Part shown: one piece after another, positions 16,383 through 22,988 of the stretch | Position numbering within the stretch: position 1 is the stretch's first letter | Layout of the letters: each line of letters begins with the position of its first letter | Source: Planctomycetota bacterium | GTDB lineage: Bacteria > Planctomycetota > UBA1135 > UBA2386 | Direction: 5' to 3' | Length of the DNA: 64,000 bases | Assembly: GCA_947444055.1 (NCBI GenBank) | Contig: CANEYR010000009.1 | Coordinates: 31,717 to 95,716 of the forward strand | Notes under the pieces: model-generated | The model's database searches: none | Told to the model about the DNA's origin: nothing | The model's input: only the letters and a program-made list of their open reading frames with translations | Translations under genes and position numbers: made by a program

Positions 16383-16712
16383 CTAGAAAGCCCCGATCGT
16401 CAGCGTCAGCCCGTTCGTGCTCGTAACGGCAGTGATGCTGAGCGCCGCGTCGAGTTCGAAGCACACCATCTGGTGGTGGAAGGCAAAGCCGACGAGCACC
16501 GCCGAGTTGGGCAGTCTGAGACTCGAAACAGCGACACCCGTGCTCGTGAAGATCACCTCGAGCAAGTCGGGGCTGACCAGCAGATCGCAGCCGGGCAGAC
16601 CCAATGAGGTGGCGGGGGCGATCGTCAACGAGGTGCGCGCCAAGTTGACGCTCACGGCGATGGGGACCCTTGTCGCATGCAGTGCCAGCCGTACAGTCCT
16701 CGACCTCGTCAT
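16383..16712 (-). pseudogene. orphan C-terminal fragment of an exported protein
   Basis: The frame opens at 16712 but recognisable sequence starts near 16670: 'TSLGLPGCDLLVSPDLLEVIF', 'LRLPNSAVLVGFAFHHQMVCF' and 'TSTNGLTLTIGAF'. 'GCDLLVSPD', 'LPN...LVG..F..Q.V' and 'NGLTLTIG' are the hallmark blocks of the C-terminal module of planctomycete exported proteins. No signal peptide or body precedes it, since the frame meets the start of the hicB gene (16711) on the opposite strand. This is a truncated remnant, and the HicBA module occupies the place where the rest of the gene would have been. Confidence 0.65.
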
Positions 16713-16926
16713 GACAACGCCAACCGAACTCGTCTTCCACGTCGAAGAAGCCCCCGATGGCGGCTACATCGCCCGCGCTTTCGGGGTCTCCATCGTCACC
16801 GAAGCAGATGACCTTCCTGGCCTTCGGACCGCCGTGCGGGATGCCGTGCGCTGCCACTTCGAACCGGCGAACATGCCGAAGTTCATCCGACTGCACATCG
16901 TGCACGACGAAGTCATCGCGGCGTGA
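16711..16926 (+). CDS. HicB-like antitoxin (short form)
   Basis: A protein of 71 residues starting at ATG 16711 (MTTPTELVFHVEEA). It matches the partial RNase H-like HicB fold: 'LVFHVEEAPDGGYIARAFG' then 'SIVTEADDLPGLRTAVRDAVRCHF'. The usual C-terminal DNA-binding helix-turn-helix or ribbon of longer HicB proteins is absent, so repression of the operon may rely on the complex or be missing. It is followed by hicA with a 4-nt GTGA overlap. Its start abuts an exported-protein remnant on the other strand. Short HicB-like proteins of this type are common as antitoxins in pairs with HicA. Confidence 0.8.
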   Translation: MTTPTELVFHVEEAPDGGYIARAFGVSIVTEADDLPGLRTAVRDAVRCHFEPANMPKFIRLHIVHDEVIAA

Positions 16927-17165
16927 AGTTGCCCCGCGATGTTTCGGGACGCAACCTAGCCAAGTCCTTGCGGGGATTCGGCTACGAGATCACTCGGGAA
17001 ACAGGCAGTCACCTTCGCTTGACGACAAGACAGCAAGGTGAACACCACATCACGATTCCCGACCACGATTGCCTCCGAGTGGGCACGCTCGCCGCGATCT
17101 TGGCAGAAGTCGGGGCCCATCACCAAGTCGAGCGTGACAGTCTCCTCCTGCGATTGTTTGGCTGA
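16923..17165 (+). CDS. hicA: HicA-like mRNA interferase toxin
   Basis: An 80-residue protein starting at GTG 16923 inside the hicB stop (GTGA). It shows the HicA double-stranded-RNA-binding-like fold: 'SGRNLAKSLRGFGYEITRETGSHLRL', with the catalytic His30 in the GSH motif, then 'HHITIPDHDCLRVGTLAAILAEVG' (the 'H.(V/I)P.H..L..GTL..IL...G' block). HicA toxins cleave mRNA and tmRNA until neutralised by HicB. All key residues are present. Just after the stop is a GGGGACT/AGTCCCC hairpin (17170-17200) that may end the transcript. Confidence 0.88.
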   Translation: MKLPRDVSGRNLAKSLRGFGYEITRETGSHLRLTTRQQGEHHITIPDHDCLRVGTLAAILAEVGAHHQVERDSLLLRLFG

Positions 17166-17169
17166 AGTT

Positions 17170-17200
17170 GGGGACTGACTCGCTCGCTATGGAAGTCCCC
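17170..17200 (+). terminator. hairpin after hicA
   Basis: Perfect 7-bp arms GGGGACT (17170-17176) and AGTCCCC (17194-17200) around a 17-nt loop, starting 4 bp after the hicA stop. No U-tract follows, so intrinsic termination is uncertain; it may still limit read-through or protect the 3' end. Confidence 0.35.
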
Positions 17201-17276
17201 GGCCGCCGGCACGTGCGGAGTGACCAACAGCCGAGCTGGTCGTCCTGTCGACCAACCATAGAAGTGCTTGATCTCC

Positions 17277-17858
17277 ATGTCCGAGATTCTCCCCGACCCT
17301 GACCAGGAGCTCGACACCCGCAACCCGCTGGTGATCACGGTCGACGATGTGCTGACCACGGCGGAGTGCACAGCGCTCATCGCGAGGATCGAGGCGGCCG
17401 GGCCGACCGTGGCACCCATTACCACCGCCACGGGCTTCGTGCAGCGCCCCGACATCCGCAACAACACACGCGTGATCTTCGACGACCCCGCATTGGCGGC
17501 AACGCTGTTCGAGCGCGTGCGAGCGCACGTGCCCGAACGGCTAGAAGGCGCCTGGCGCCTCTGCGGCGCCAACGAGCGGCTGCGCTGCTACCGCTACGCG
17601 CCCGGTCAGTTCTTCGCCCCCCACTTCGATGGCGCCTTCACGCGTAGCGACGACGAGCGCAGCTTGCTCACCTTCATGGTCTACCTCAACGAATGCGAAG
17701 CCGGCGGCCACACCAACCTGCTCGACCTGGAGCTCAAGATCGCCCCGCGCGCGGGCCGGGCCCTGCTCTTCAATCACCACCTGCTGCACGAAGGCGAACG
17801 GGTTCACCGCGGCCTCAAGTACGTGGTGCGGTCAGATCTGATGTACCGACGGATCTGA
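17277..17858 (+). CDS. 2-oxoglutarate/Fe(II)-dependent dioxygenase (prolyl-4-hydroxylase type)
   Basis: A protein of 193 residues from ATG 17277 (a TTG three codons upstream is less likely). The double-stranded beta-helix iron-binding triad is visible: 'FFAPHFDGAF' gives His116 and Asp118, and 'LLHEGERVHRGLKYVVRSD' gives the distal His171, with Lys181 placed to bind 2-oxoglutarate. 'RLRCYRYAPGQ' and 'SLLTFMVYLNECEAGG' are standard blocks of the P4Hc family. The protein is soluble, and its substrate cannot be inferred. No operon partner is seen; a partial nagB copy and then the ParDE module follow. Confidence 0.9.
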   Translation: MSEILPDPDQELDTRNPLVITVDDVLTTAECTALIARIEAAGPTVAPITTATGFVQRPDIRNNTRVIFDDPALAATLFERVRAHVPERLEGAWRLCGANERLRCYRYAPGQFFAPHFDGAFTRSDDERSLLTFMVYLNECEAGGHTNLLDLELKIAPRAGRALLFNHHLLHEGERVHRGLKYVVRSDLMYRRI

Positions 17859-17895
17859 AACACCGTCGCGACGGGACTGCGTTGCTCTCGCGCGC

Positions 17896-18005
17896 CGATC
17901 AGGATGCCGACGTCGCGTCACCAAGACCACTCGCCGCCTCCGGATCGAGCAGCACCAAGACGTTGCCGTGGCTCTGCAACACACTCGCCGGACACTTCGT
18001 CGAGA
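17896..18005 (-). repeat. partial duplicate of the nagB 3' end (copy A)
   Basis: These 110 bp match 18899-19008 (copy B, the end of intact nagB) with only five substitutions by eye, about 95% identity. The match covers the last 35 or so codons of nagB including its stop and three bases beyond; in this copy the frame still reads 'STKCPASVLQSHGNVLVLLD..' to a stop at 17899. Beyond 18005 the similarity ends abruptly. The two copies are in the same orientation 1,003 bp apart and flank the parDE module, so it was probably inserted here together with a replacement 3' end. Confidence 0.85.
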
Positions 18006-18137
18006 GGGCCGCCGACATCCAGGCTGTGGTTCCTCGCAGGCGGCACACACATACCCAGGCACCGAGCTTGCCTGGTGCCAAGAGTTTGCTCTGCCCGCTG
18101 ACGATGAATGGTGCCTAAACGGCTGTGCCACCACCGT

Positions 18138-18165
18138 TTGACGATCGCATCGTCTGTGCTACAAT
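18138..18165 (+). promoter_or_regulatory. sigma-70-like promoter of parDE
   Basis: TTGACG (18138-18143) and TACAAT (18160-18165) separated by 16 bp form the best promoter match I saw in the window. Transcription would begin near 18172, about 23 nt before the parD ATG 18195, with a GAGG ribosome site at 18187-18190. The -10 region sits in a dyad (GTGCTACAATGTACTACAC, about 18156-18174), a likely binding site for the ParD-ParE complex. Confidence 0.65.
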
Positions 18166-18194
18166 GTACTACACCAACTGCCGATCGAGGTGCC

Positions 18195-18491
18195 ATGGTC
18201 AATCGCGAAACCAGATCCGTCTCCTTCACGCCAGAGCAAGCCGCGTTCCTCTCAGCCTGCGTAAAGTCGGGGCGCTACCAGTCTGCAAGCGAGGTGGTGC
18301 GAGCTGCCCTCAGGCTGCTGGAGGACGAGGAGTCGCGCCGGGTTGCCGAGTTGGCGCGCGTGCGCGGTCTCGTTGCGGACGGGTTGAGCGACCTGGATCG
18401 CGGCAACGTGGTGGACAGCGTTCAGTTCTTCAGCGATTGGGAAGCGAAGCACCGCCGCCTCAAAGGTGACGGCTCGGCGACGCCCAGATGA
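18195..18491 (+). CDS. parD: ParD-like antitoxin
   Basis: A 98-residue protein from ATG 18195, chosen for the GAGG at 18187-18190 and the promoter just upstream; earlier in-frame ATGs lie before the promoter. The N-terminal 'RSVSFTPEQAAFLSACVKSGRYQSASEVVRAALRLLEDEE' is the ribbon-helix-helix DNA-binding fold of ParD/CC2985 antitoxins ('SGRY.SASEVVR.ALRLLE' is the family signature). The C-terminal part (about 50-98) is charged and probably wraps the toxin. The stop overlaps the parE start (ATGA). It should neutralise ParE and repress the operon through the dyad at the promoter. Confidence 0.92.
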   Translation: MVNRETRSVSFTPEQAAFLSACVKSGRYQSASEVVRAALRLLEDEESRRVAELARVRGLVADGLSDLDRGNVVDSVQFFSDWEAKHRRLKGDGSATPR

Positions 18492-18814
18492 AGCGGGTTC
18501 TGATCTCGCAGTCAGCGTGTCGGGACCGCGACTCGATCGACGACTACACCATCGAGAACTTCGGGCTCGAACAGGCAGAGCGCCTGCGCGAGGCGTTGGC
18601 CGATGCGTTCATCAGCCTGTTGCGGATGCCGGAGTCTGGTCGGCTGCAGCCTGACCTGAGCCCACCGGGCCGGACGTTGCGTTCACGAATCGTGCTCGGC
18701 GCCTTTCTCATCGTCTACGAAGTTGCGCAAGACGAGATCAGGGTCGCCAGGATCCTGCACGCCGCGAGGAACCTGCCGAGCGAGTTGCTGCGCGACGCCG
18801 GCGATGCCGAATAG
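18488..18814 (+). CDS. parE: ParE/RelE-superfamily toxin
   Basis: A protein of 108 residues whose ATG overlaps the parD stop by 4 nt. It shows the RelE/ParE fold: 'SQSACRDRDSIDDYTIENFG' (N-terminal helices), 'AFISLLRMPESGRLQPDL', 'RTLRSRIVLGAFLIVYEVAQDEIRVARILHAARN'. The pattern 'R......G.(Y/F)LI.Y.....I.V.RILH..R(N/D)' is the ParE C-terminal signature, favouring a gyrase-directed ParE over an mRNA-cleaving RelE. It ends 84 bp before the nagB stop on the opposite strand. The module is bounded by direct copies of the nagB end. Confidence 0.9.
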   Translation: MKRVLISQSACRDRDSIDDYTIENFGLEQAERLREALADAFISLLRMPESGRLQPDLSPPGRTLRSRIVLGAFLIVYEVAQDEIRVARILHAARNLPSELLRDAGDAE

Positions 18815-18898
18815 CTCGTCAGACCGAGTCGGGGTTGCTGAGGGCGGAAGCGAACGCGACCGAATGGAACGCGACGTCAGGCGCCGAGCACGCTGCCG

Positions 18899-19008
18899 CG
18901 ATCAGGACGCCGACGCCGCGCCACCAAGACCACTCGCCGCCTCCGGATCGAGCAGCACCAAGACATTGCCGTGGTTCTGCAACACACTCGCCGGACACTT
19001 CGTCGAGA
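18899..19008 (-). repeat. nagB 3' end, matching the duplicate beyond parDE (copy B)
   Basis: This 110-bp segment is the true 3' end of nagB (stop at 18902). It matches 17896-18005 at about 95% with constant offset 1,003 bp and no gaps. Similarity starts 3 bp past the stop and ends abruptly inside the gene. Together with copy A it flanks parDE. Confidence 0.85.
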
Positions 19009-19657
19009 CCTCGCCCTGCAGCATCGCGCGCACCGCCGCCGCCTTCGCCTTGCCGAACGCACACAGCACGAGACGTTTTGCGGCCAGGATCGTGGCCAGC
19101 CCCGACGTCACCGCCTGCGCCGGTGGTTCCGCCGGCAGAAACCGCGGCCGCGCATCCTCGCGCGTCGTCTCCGCCAAGGTCGTCACGTGAAACCCGCTGT
19201 CGAAGGCGGTGCCCGGTTCGTTGAACGCCAGGTGGCCATTGCGGCCGATGCCCAAGAACTGCACCTGCACACCGCCGAGCTGCTGCAGCCGTTCGGCATG
19301 CGCTCGCAGCAGACCCGCGTCGCCCACATACGGCACCGGGACGAACGTGCCGCGCGCCAACATCGTCAGCAGCGGCGGGCAGTGCGTGCCCAACTCGTGC
19401 ACCATGCCGCCGACCCGATCGGGAGCGAACCCTGCGTATTCGTCGAGGTGCGTCGCCACCAGGTTGTCGGCCAGTGTGTGCCCGGCGCGCAGTTCCTCGG
19501 CCAACGCCTGCAAGAACTTGGTGAACGTCGAACCCGTCGCCAAGCCGAGCAGCGCCCGCCGCGCCGGACTTGCCAGCGGTCGCACTTCTTGCAGCAGCAG
19601 CGGTACTGCGGCCTCTTGGTTCTTGCAGATCCTGACTTCGGGAGCTCGCGTCGACAT
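18902..19657 (-). CDS. nagB: glucosamine-6-phosphate deaminase
   Basis: A 251-residue protein from ATG 19657 (MSTRAPEVRICKN). NagB converts glucosamine-6-phosphate to fructose-6-phosphate and ammonia. Family blocks are 'LGLATGSTFTKFLQAL' (phosphate-binding GLATGST), 'LVATHLDEYAGF' (catalytic Asp in the LDEY motif) and 'FLGIGRNGHLAFNEPG' (the GIG.(D/N)GH.AFNEP active-site loop, with Asn where Asp is common), ending 'CPASVLQNHGNVLVLLD'. Its last 110 bp are duplicated 1 kb downstream beyond parDE, yet this copy is complete. The amino-sugar context (murQ, NamZ genes) within a few kb supports its role as the entry point to glycolysis. Confidence 0.92.
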   Translation of the reverse strand: MSTRAPEVRICKNQEAAVPLLLQEVRPLASPARRALLGLATGSTFTKFLQALAEELRAGHTLADNLVATHLDEYAGFAPDRVGGMVHELGTHCPPLLTMLARGTFVPVPYVGDAGLLRAHAERLQQLGGVQVQFLGIGRNGHLAFNEPGTAFDSGFHVTTLAETTREDARPRFLPAEPPAQAVTSGLATILAAKRLVLCAFGKAKAAAVRAMLQGEVSTKCPASVLQNHGNVLVLLDPEAASGLGGAASAS

Positions 19658-19777
19658 GGGGGCGCCCCACTGTGCAGAACGAGAGAACCGTCGGCAAGCA
19701 CCCATCCACGCCCGATGGCAGCGAAGCCTGCGAACTGATGGCTGAACGCGACGGCGGCTTGCTGCATGCTGCGCAGC

Positions 19778-20719
19778 ATGACGCCATCCCACGACCAGCT
19801 CGAGCGCATCGCCCGCTTGCGCGAACTGTTCCTCGACGAGGACCGCGGCGGCAAGGCCCTCGCTGACTATTGGCGGGACGAACAGGACCTGCTGGCCTAC
19901 GACGCCGTACTCGGGGCGCGCATCGGCTGGAAGTGGGATGCGGCGCTCGCCGAATGCAAAGATCGCGGCATGGCGCGCGCCGATGCCGAGGTCGTGCTCG
20001 ACTTCGGTTGTGGTTCTGGCATCGCGGCGCGGCGTTTCGTCGCGCACTTCGGCGCCCGCGAAGTCATCTGCCACGATCGTTCGACCGCCGCCATGATGTT
20101 CGCGGTGCGCACGCTGCAAGCGGCGGCCCCGGGAGTTGTCGTGCAGCCGCAGCGCAAGCTCGACCTGGTGCAGCCCGATGTGCTGCTGGTGAGCCACGTG
20201 CTCGGCGAACTCGATGGCAATGGCGAGGCCCAGTTGCGCTCGTTGATCGAACGCAGCCAGCGCGTGGTGTTGGTCGAACCCGGCAGCCACGCGATCTCGC
20301 GCCGGCTGTCCGCCCTGCGCGACACCTTGCTCGCGAAGTTTCACATCGTCGCCCCGTGCCCACACGCCAGCGCTTGCCCCGCCCTCGTGCAGGGCAACGA
20401 CTGGTGCCACTTCTTCGCGCTGCCACCACAGCAGGTGTTCACCGACAGCGATTGGGTGCGCACCGCGCGCACGGTCGGCATCGATTCGCGTTCGTTGCCC
20501 TACTCGTTCCTCGCCTTGTCACGAACGCCGCTGGTCGCACCACCGTCGCCGCCCCCCCATCGTGTGCTCGGCCGACCAGACATCAGCGCCCACGGCGCCA
20601 AAGTGCAGATCTGTGCAGCGAGTGGCCTGACGGTGCGCGACGTGACCAAGCGCCACGAGGCGGCGACTTGGCGCACGTTGAAGAAGCACCCGGAGTCCGT
20701 GCGCACGCTGCCGAGTTGA
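19778..20719 (+). CDS. Rsm22-family methyltransferase-like protein
   Basis: A protein of 313 residues from ATG 19778. It has a Rossmann-type SAM-binding motif 'VVLDFGCGSGIAARRF' (motif I) and 'LLVSHVLGELD' (motif IV region). The cysteine-bearing block 'CPHASACPALVQGNDWCHFF' is typical of Rsm22, the small-ribosomal-subunit methyltransferase family whose mitochondrial members carry an iron-sulfur cluster or zinc at such cysteines. The end 'RRDVTKRH..WRTLKKH'-like tail (positively charged) also fits Rsm22. It is divergent from nagB (120 bp between starts) and convergent with the NagX-like gene. Enzymatic activity on rRNA is inferred from family only. Confidence 0.85.
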   Translation: MTPSHDQLERIARLRELFLDEDRGGKALADYWRDEQDLLAYDAVLGARIGWKWDAALAECKDRGMARADAEVVLDFGCGSGIAARRFVAHFGAREVICHDRSTAAMMFAVRTLQAAAPGVVVQPQRKLDLVQPDVLLVSHVLGELDGNGEAQLRSLIERSQRVVLVEPGSHAISRRLSALRDTLLAKFHIVAPCPHASACPALVQGNDWCHFFALPPQQVFTDSDWVRTARTVGIDSRSLPYSFLALSRTPLVAPPSPPPHRVLGRPDISAHGAKVQICAASGLTVRDVTKRHEAATWRTLKKHPESVRTLPS

Positions 20720-20747
20720 ACGCCGAGTTGAGCGACGTCGACAGGCC

Positions 20748-21947
20748 TCAGACCTTCCAGATGATGCCGCGGCGATACAGCTGCGCCAGCACCGCATACC
20801 AGCCGAGCATCCACACGAGACTGAATGCGAACGACGCCAGCTTGGGATCGCCGATCGGCGTCAACAGGCAGTTGCTGAAGAACCACTGCTGCACACCAAC
20901 CGCCTTGCCGTCGACCTGCACCGTCCACAGCTTGCCGACCACCCGCCCGAGCAAGCCGCTGCCGACGAACACCAGCAGGGCGTTGGTGCCGTAGACCTGC
21001 AGCGGGTGCGCCCATTTGGCCCAGCCCTTCTGCTCAAACGCCCACACGCACAGCCCGAGACCCGTCGTCGCGAGACCGGCGGTCCACAGCGCGTAGCTGC
21101 TCGTCCACAGCGGCTTGTTGAGCGGCAGCAACCAGCTCCAGATGGCGCCGCCGAGCATGCACAGGGCGCCGAGCCGCAACAGCGTCGCGACCTTCGCCGT
21201 GGCGTCGCTGCTACCGCGCAACACGCGCCCGGCTTCCATGCCGAACAGCGCCGTCGCCAACGCCGAGATCGTGCTCAGCAAGCCTTCGGGGTCGTATGAG
21301 CCTTGCTTGTAGATGTGGCTGCCGAACACCGCGCGGTCGACGTAGCCCTGCAGCGTGTGCAGCGGGTCGGCGAGATCCGGCATGCCGACGCCTGGCACCG
21401 GCACCAGCGTGATCAGCGCCCAATAGCCAAGCAAGCAGCCGCCCAGCACGAGCCGCTGCACGCGCACGGTGGTGAACAGGAACAGCAACGCCGCCAGCCC
21501 ATAGCAGACGCCGATGCGTTGCAGCACCCCGGGGAAGCGCGTGTGCAGCAGCGGCCCGAACGTGTCCGCCCACGACGACCCCTTGGTGAAGGCGACGTCG
21601 AACGCGACGAGCGGGAACGCCGACAGCAGCATGCCCAGCAACACCAGCCACAGCACCCGCATGCCGATGCTGCGCAGCAACGGCCCGCGCGGCGCGCCCT
21701 GTTCGAGCTTCCTGCTGAGGGCCGGCACGATCGCGACCCCCGCACAAAACAGGAACGTCGGGAACACCAGATCGGTGAACGTGCAGCCGTGCCACGCCGC
21801 GTGCTGCAGCGGGGCGAATTGGTACTTCTCGCCCCAACGGCCGGGGTTGTTGACGAGGATCATCGCCGCGATGGTGAGCCCGCGCAGCGCGTCGAGTCCC
21901 AACCACCGCGACGACGCTGGCGCGGCCAGTGCAGCCGCGGCACTCAC
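20748..21947 (-). CDS. NagX/HGSNAT-like membrane acyltransferase
   Basis: A 399-residue membrane protein with about ten to eleven hydrophobic segments. It opens with 'RWLGLDALRGLTIAAMILVNNPGRW' (the R.. LD.LRG..I..MI.VN..G block) and 'WHGCTFTDLVFPTFLFCAGVAI', the signature of the heparan-alpha-glucosaminide N-acetyltransferase / NagX family (DUF5009). The histidine in 'AAWHGCTFTDL' corresponds to the proposed acyl-accepting active site. Members are thought to acetylate amino sugars across the membrane. Its start overlaps the murQ stop by 4 nt (ATGA), so the two are co-translated, fitting a role in handling glucosamine or muramic-acid derivatives. Confidence 0.88.
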   Translation of the reverse strand: MSAAAALAAPASSRWLGLDALRGLTIAAMILVNNPGRWGEKYQFAPLQHAAWHGCTFTDLVFPTFLFCAGVAIVPALSRKLEQGAPRGPLLRSIGMRVLWLVLLGMLLSAFPLVAFDVAFTKGSSWADTFGPLLHTRFPGVLQRIGVCYGLAALLFLFTTVRVQRLVLGGCLLGYWALITLVPVPGVGMPDLADPLHTLQGYVDRAVFGSHIYKQGSYDPEGLLSTISALATALFGMEAGRVLRGSSDATAKVATLLRLGALCMLGGAIWSWLLPLNKPLWTSSYALWTAGLATTGLGLCVWAFEQKGWAKWAHPLQVYGTNALLVFVGSGLLGRVVGKLWTVQVDGKAVGVQQWFFSNCLLTPIGDPKLASFAFSLVWMLGWYAVLAQLYRRGIIWKV

Positions 21948-22849
21948 GGCGCGGCCAACGCAGCGCGCACGCTGCCGTCGTGAGTGAACAACAGCGTGCG
22001 GGCGACGTGTGGCGCCACCTGCTTCTTGTGCACGACGATCGCGGCCTTCACTTCGGCATCGCAGCGCGCCAGCAGTTCCTTGGCGGTGTTGGCATCACAC
22101 TGGGTCGCTTGCTCGACGATGCGAACGGCGCGCGCCTTCAGCTTGTCGTTGCTCGCTTGCAGGTCGACCATCAAGTTGCCGTAGACCTTGTGCAAGCGAA
22201 CGAAGGCACCGGTGCTGAGCATGTTGAGCACCAGCTTCGTCGCGGTGCCCGCCTTCAGCCGCGTGCTGCCAGTCAACACTTCTGGCCCGCTGACGACTTC
22301 GATCGGCAGGGCCGCGGCGGCGGCAACGTCGCTGCCGCGATTGCAGACGACGGCGACCGTCAAGGCCCCGACGACGCGCGCCGCTTGTAAGGCGCCCAGC
22401 ACGTACGGCGTGCGCCCACTGGCGGCGATGCCGACCACGATGTCCTTATGCGTCAGACCTAGGGCGAGCAGGTCACTGGCCGCGAGGGCCGGACTGTCTT
22501 CCGCTCCTTCAACGGCCTTCAAGATCGCGGTCGGCCCACCAGCGATCAGCCCGATGACCTGGGCTGGGTCTGAGGAGAACGTCGGCGGACACTCAGCGGC
22601 ATCGAGCACGCCGAGCCGCCCGGAAGTGCCGGCCCCGCAGTAGATGAGGCGGCCGCCCTTGTGCATGCGCGCGGCGATCGCATCGATGGCGGCGGCGATG
22701 CGCGGCAGCTCATCGCGCACGGCGTCGGCGACGCGGCGATCTTCGTCGTTCATCGCCGTCACCAAGTCGAGCGTCGACAGCGCATCGAGTTCTTGGGTGC
22801 GGGGGTTGCGAGCTTCGGTCGTGAGTTGCGACAGATCGATGCGATGCAT
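21944..22849 (-). CDS. murQ: N-acetylmuramic acid 6-phosphate etherase
   Basis: A 301-residue protein from ATG 22849 (MHRIDLSQLTTEARN), the standard family start. MurQ removes the D-lactyl ether from MurNAc-6-phosphate to give GlcNAc-6-phosphate. SIS-domain motifs 'RLIYCGAGTSGRLGVLDAAECPPTF' (in pieces: YCGAGTSGRLG; catalytic Glu in DAAECPPTF) and 'IVVGIAASGRTPYVLGAL' are complete, followed by 'LTGSTRLKAGTATKLVLNM', the hallmark MurQ motif. First gene of a two-gene unit with the NagX-like acyltransferase, and divergent from the symporter/NamZ operon, so the set should form a MurNAc catabolic route. A kinase to make MurNAc-6-P and NagA are not in the window. Confidence 0.95.
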   Translation of the reverse strand: MHRIDLSQLTTEARNPRTQELDALSTLDLVTAMNDEDRRVADAVRDELPRIAAAIDAIAARMHKGGRLIYCGAGTSGRLGVLDAAECPPTFSSDPAQVIGLIAGGPTAILKAVEGAEDSPALAASDLLALGLTHKDIVVGIAASGRTPYVLGALQAARVVGALTVAVVCNRGSDVAAAAALPIEVVSGPEVLTGSTRLKAGTATKLVLNMLSTGAFVRLHKVYGNLMVDLQASNDKLKARAVRIVEQATQCDANTAKELLARCDAEVKAAIVVHKKQVAPHVARTLLFTHDGSVRAALAAP

Positions 22850-22947
22850 GGCTGCTTGCTCCGTTGGGTGCCGCGCGCATGTTCGCGGCGCCCGGCGCAA
22901 AGCGCGAGACTCATTCGGCGTCGTGGCGCCAAGGTGGCGGTTGCGCG

Positions 22948-22976
22948 TTGGCCGCCGCCGGAGCGACCGGTATAGC
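22948..22976 (+). promoter_or_regulatory. possible promoter of the symporter-namZ operon
   Basis: TTGGCC (22948-22953) and TATAGC (22971-22976) are spaced by 17 bp, and the -10 ends 12 bp before ATG 22989. If real, the transcript would have a leader of only a few bases, so translation would be nearly leaderless; no Shine-Dalgarno is present, in keeping with that. Found by eye, so moderate to low confidence. Confidence 0.35.
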
Positions 22977-22988
22977 AGCGTCCCCGGC

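Noticed and set aside
17859..18898. Integrase or transposase responsible for the nagB-end duplication
   Set aside because: Every frame between the repeats belongs to parD or parE or is too short; no catalytic motif of a recombinase is visible.
18902..20410. Upstream extension of nagB to a 502-codon frame
   Set aside because: The extra part is antisense to the Rsm22-like gene and shows no NagB features; the normal NagB length and start fit ATG 19657.
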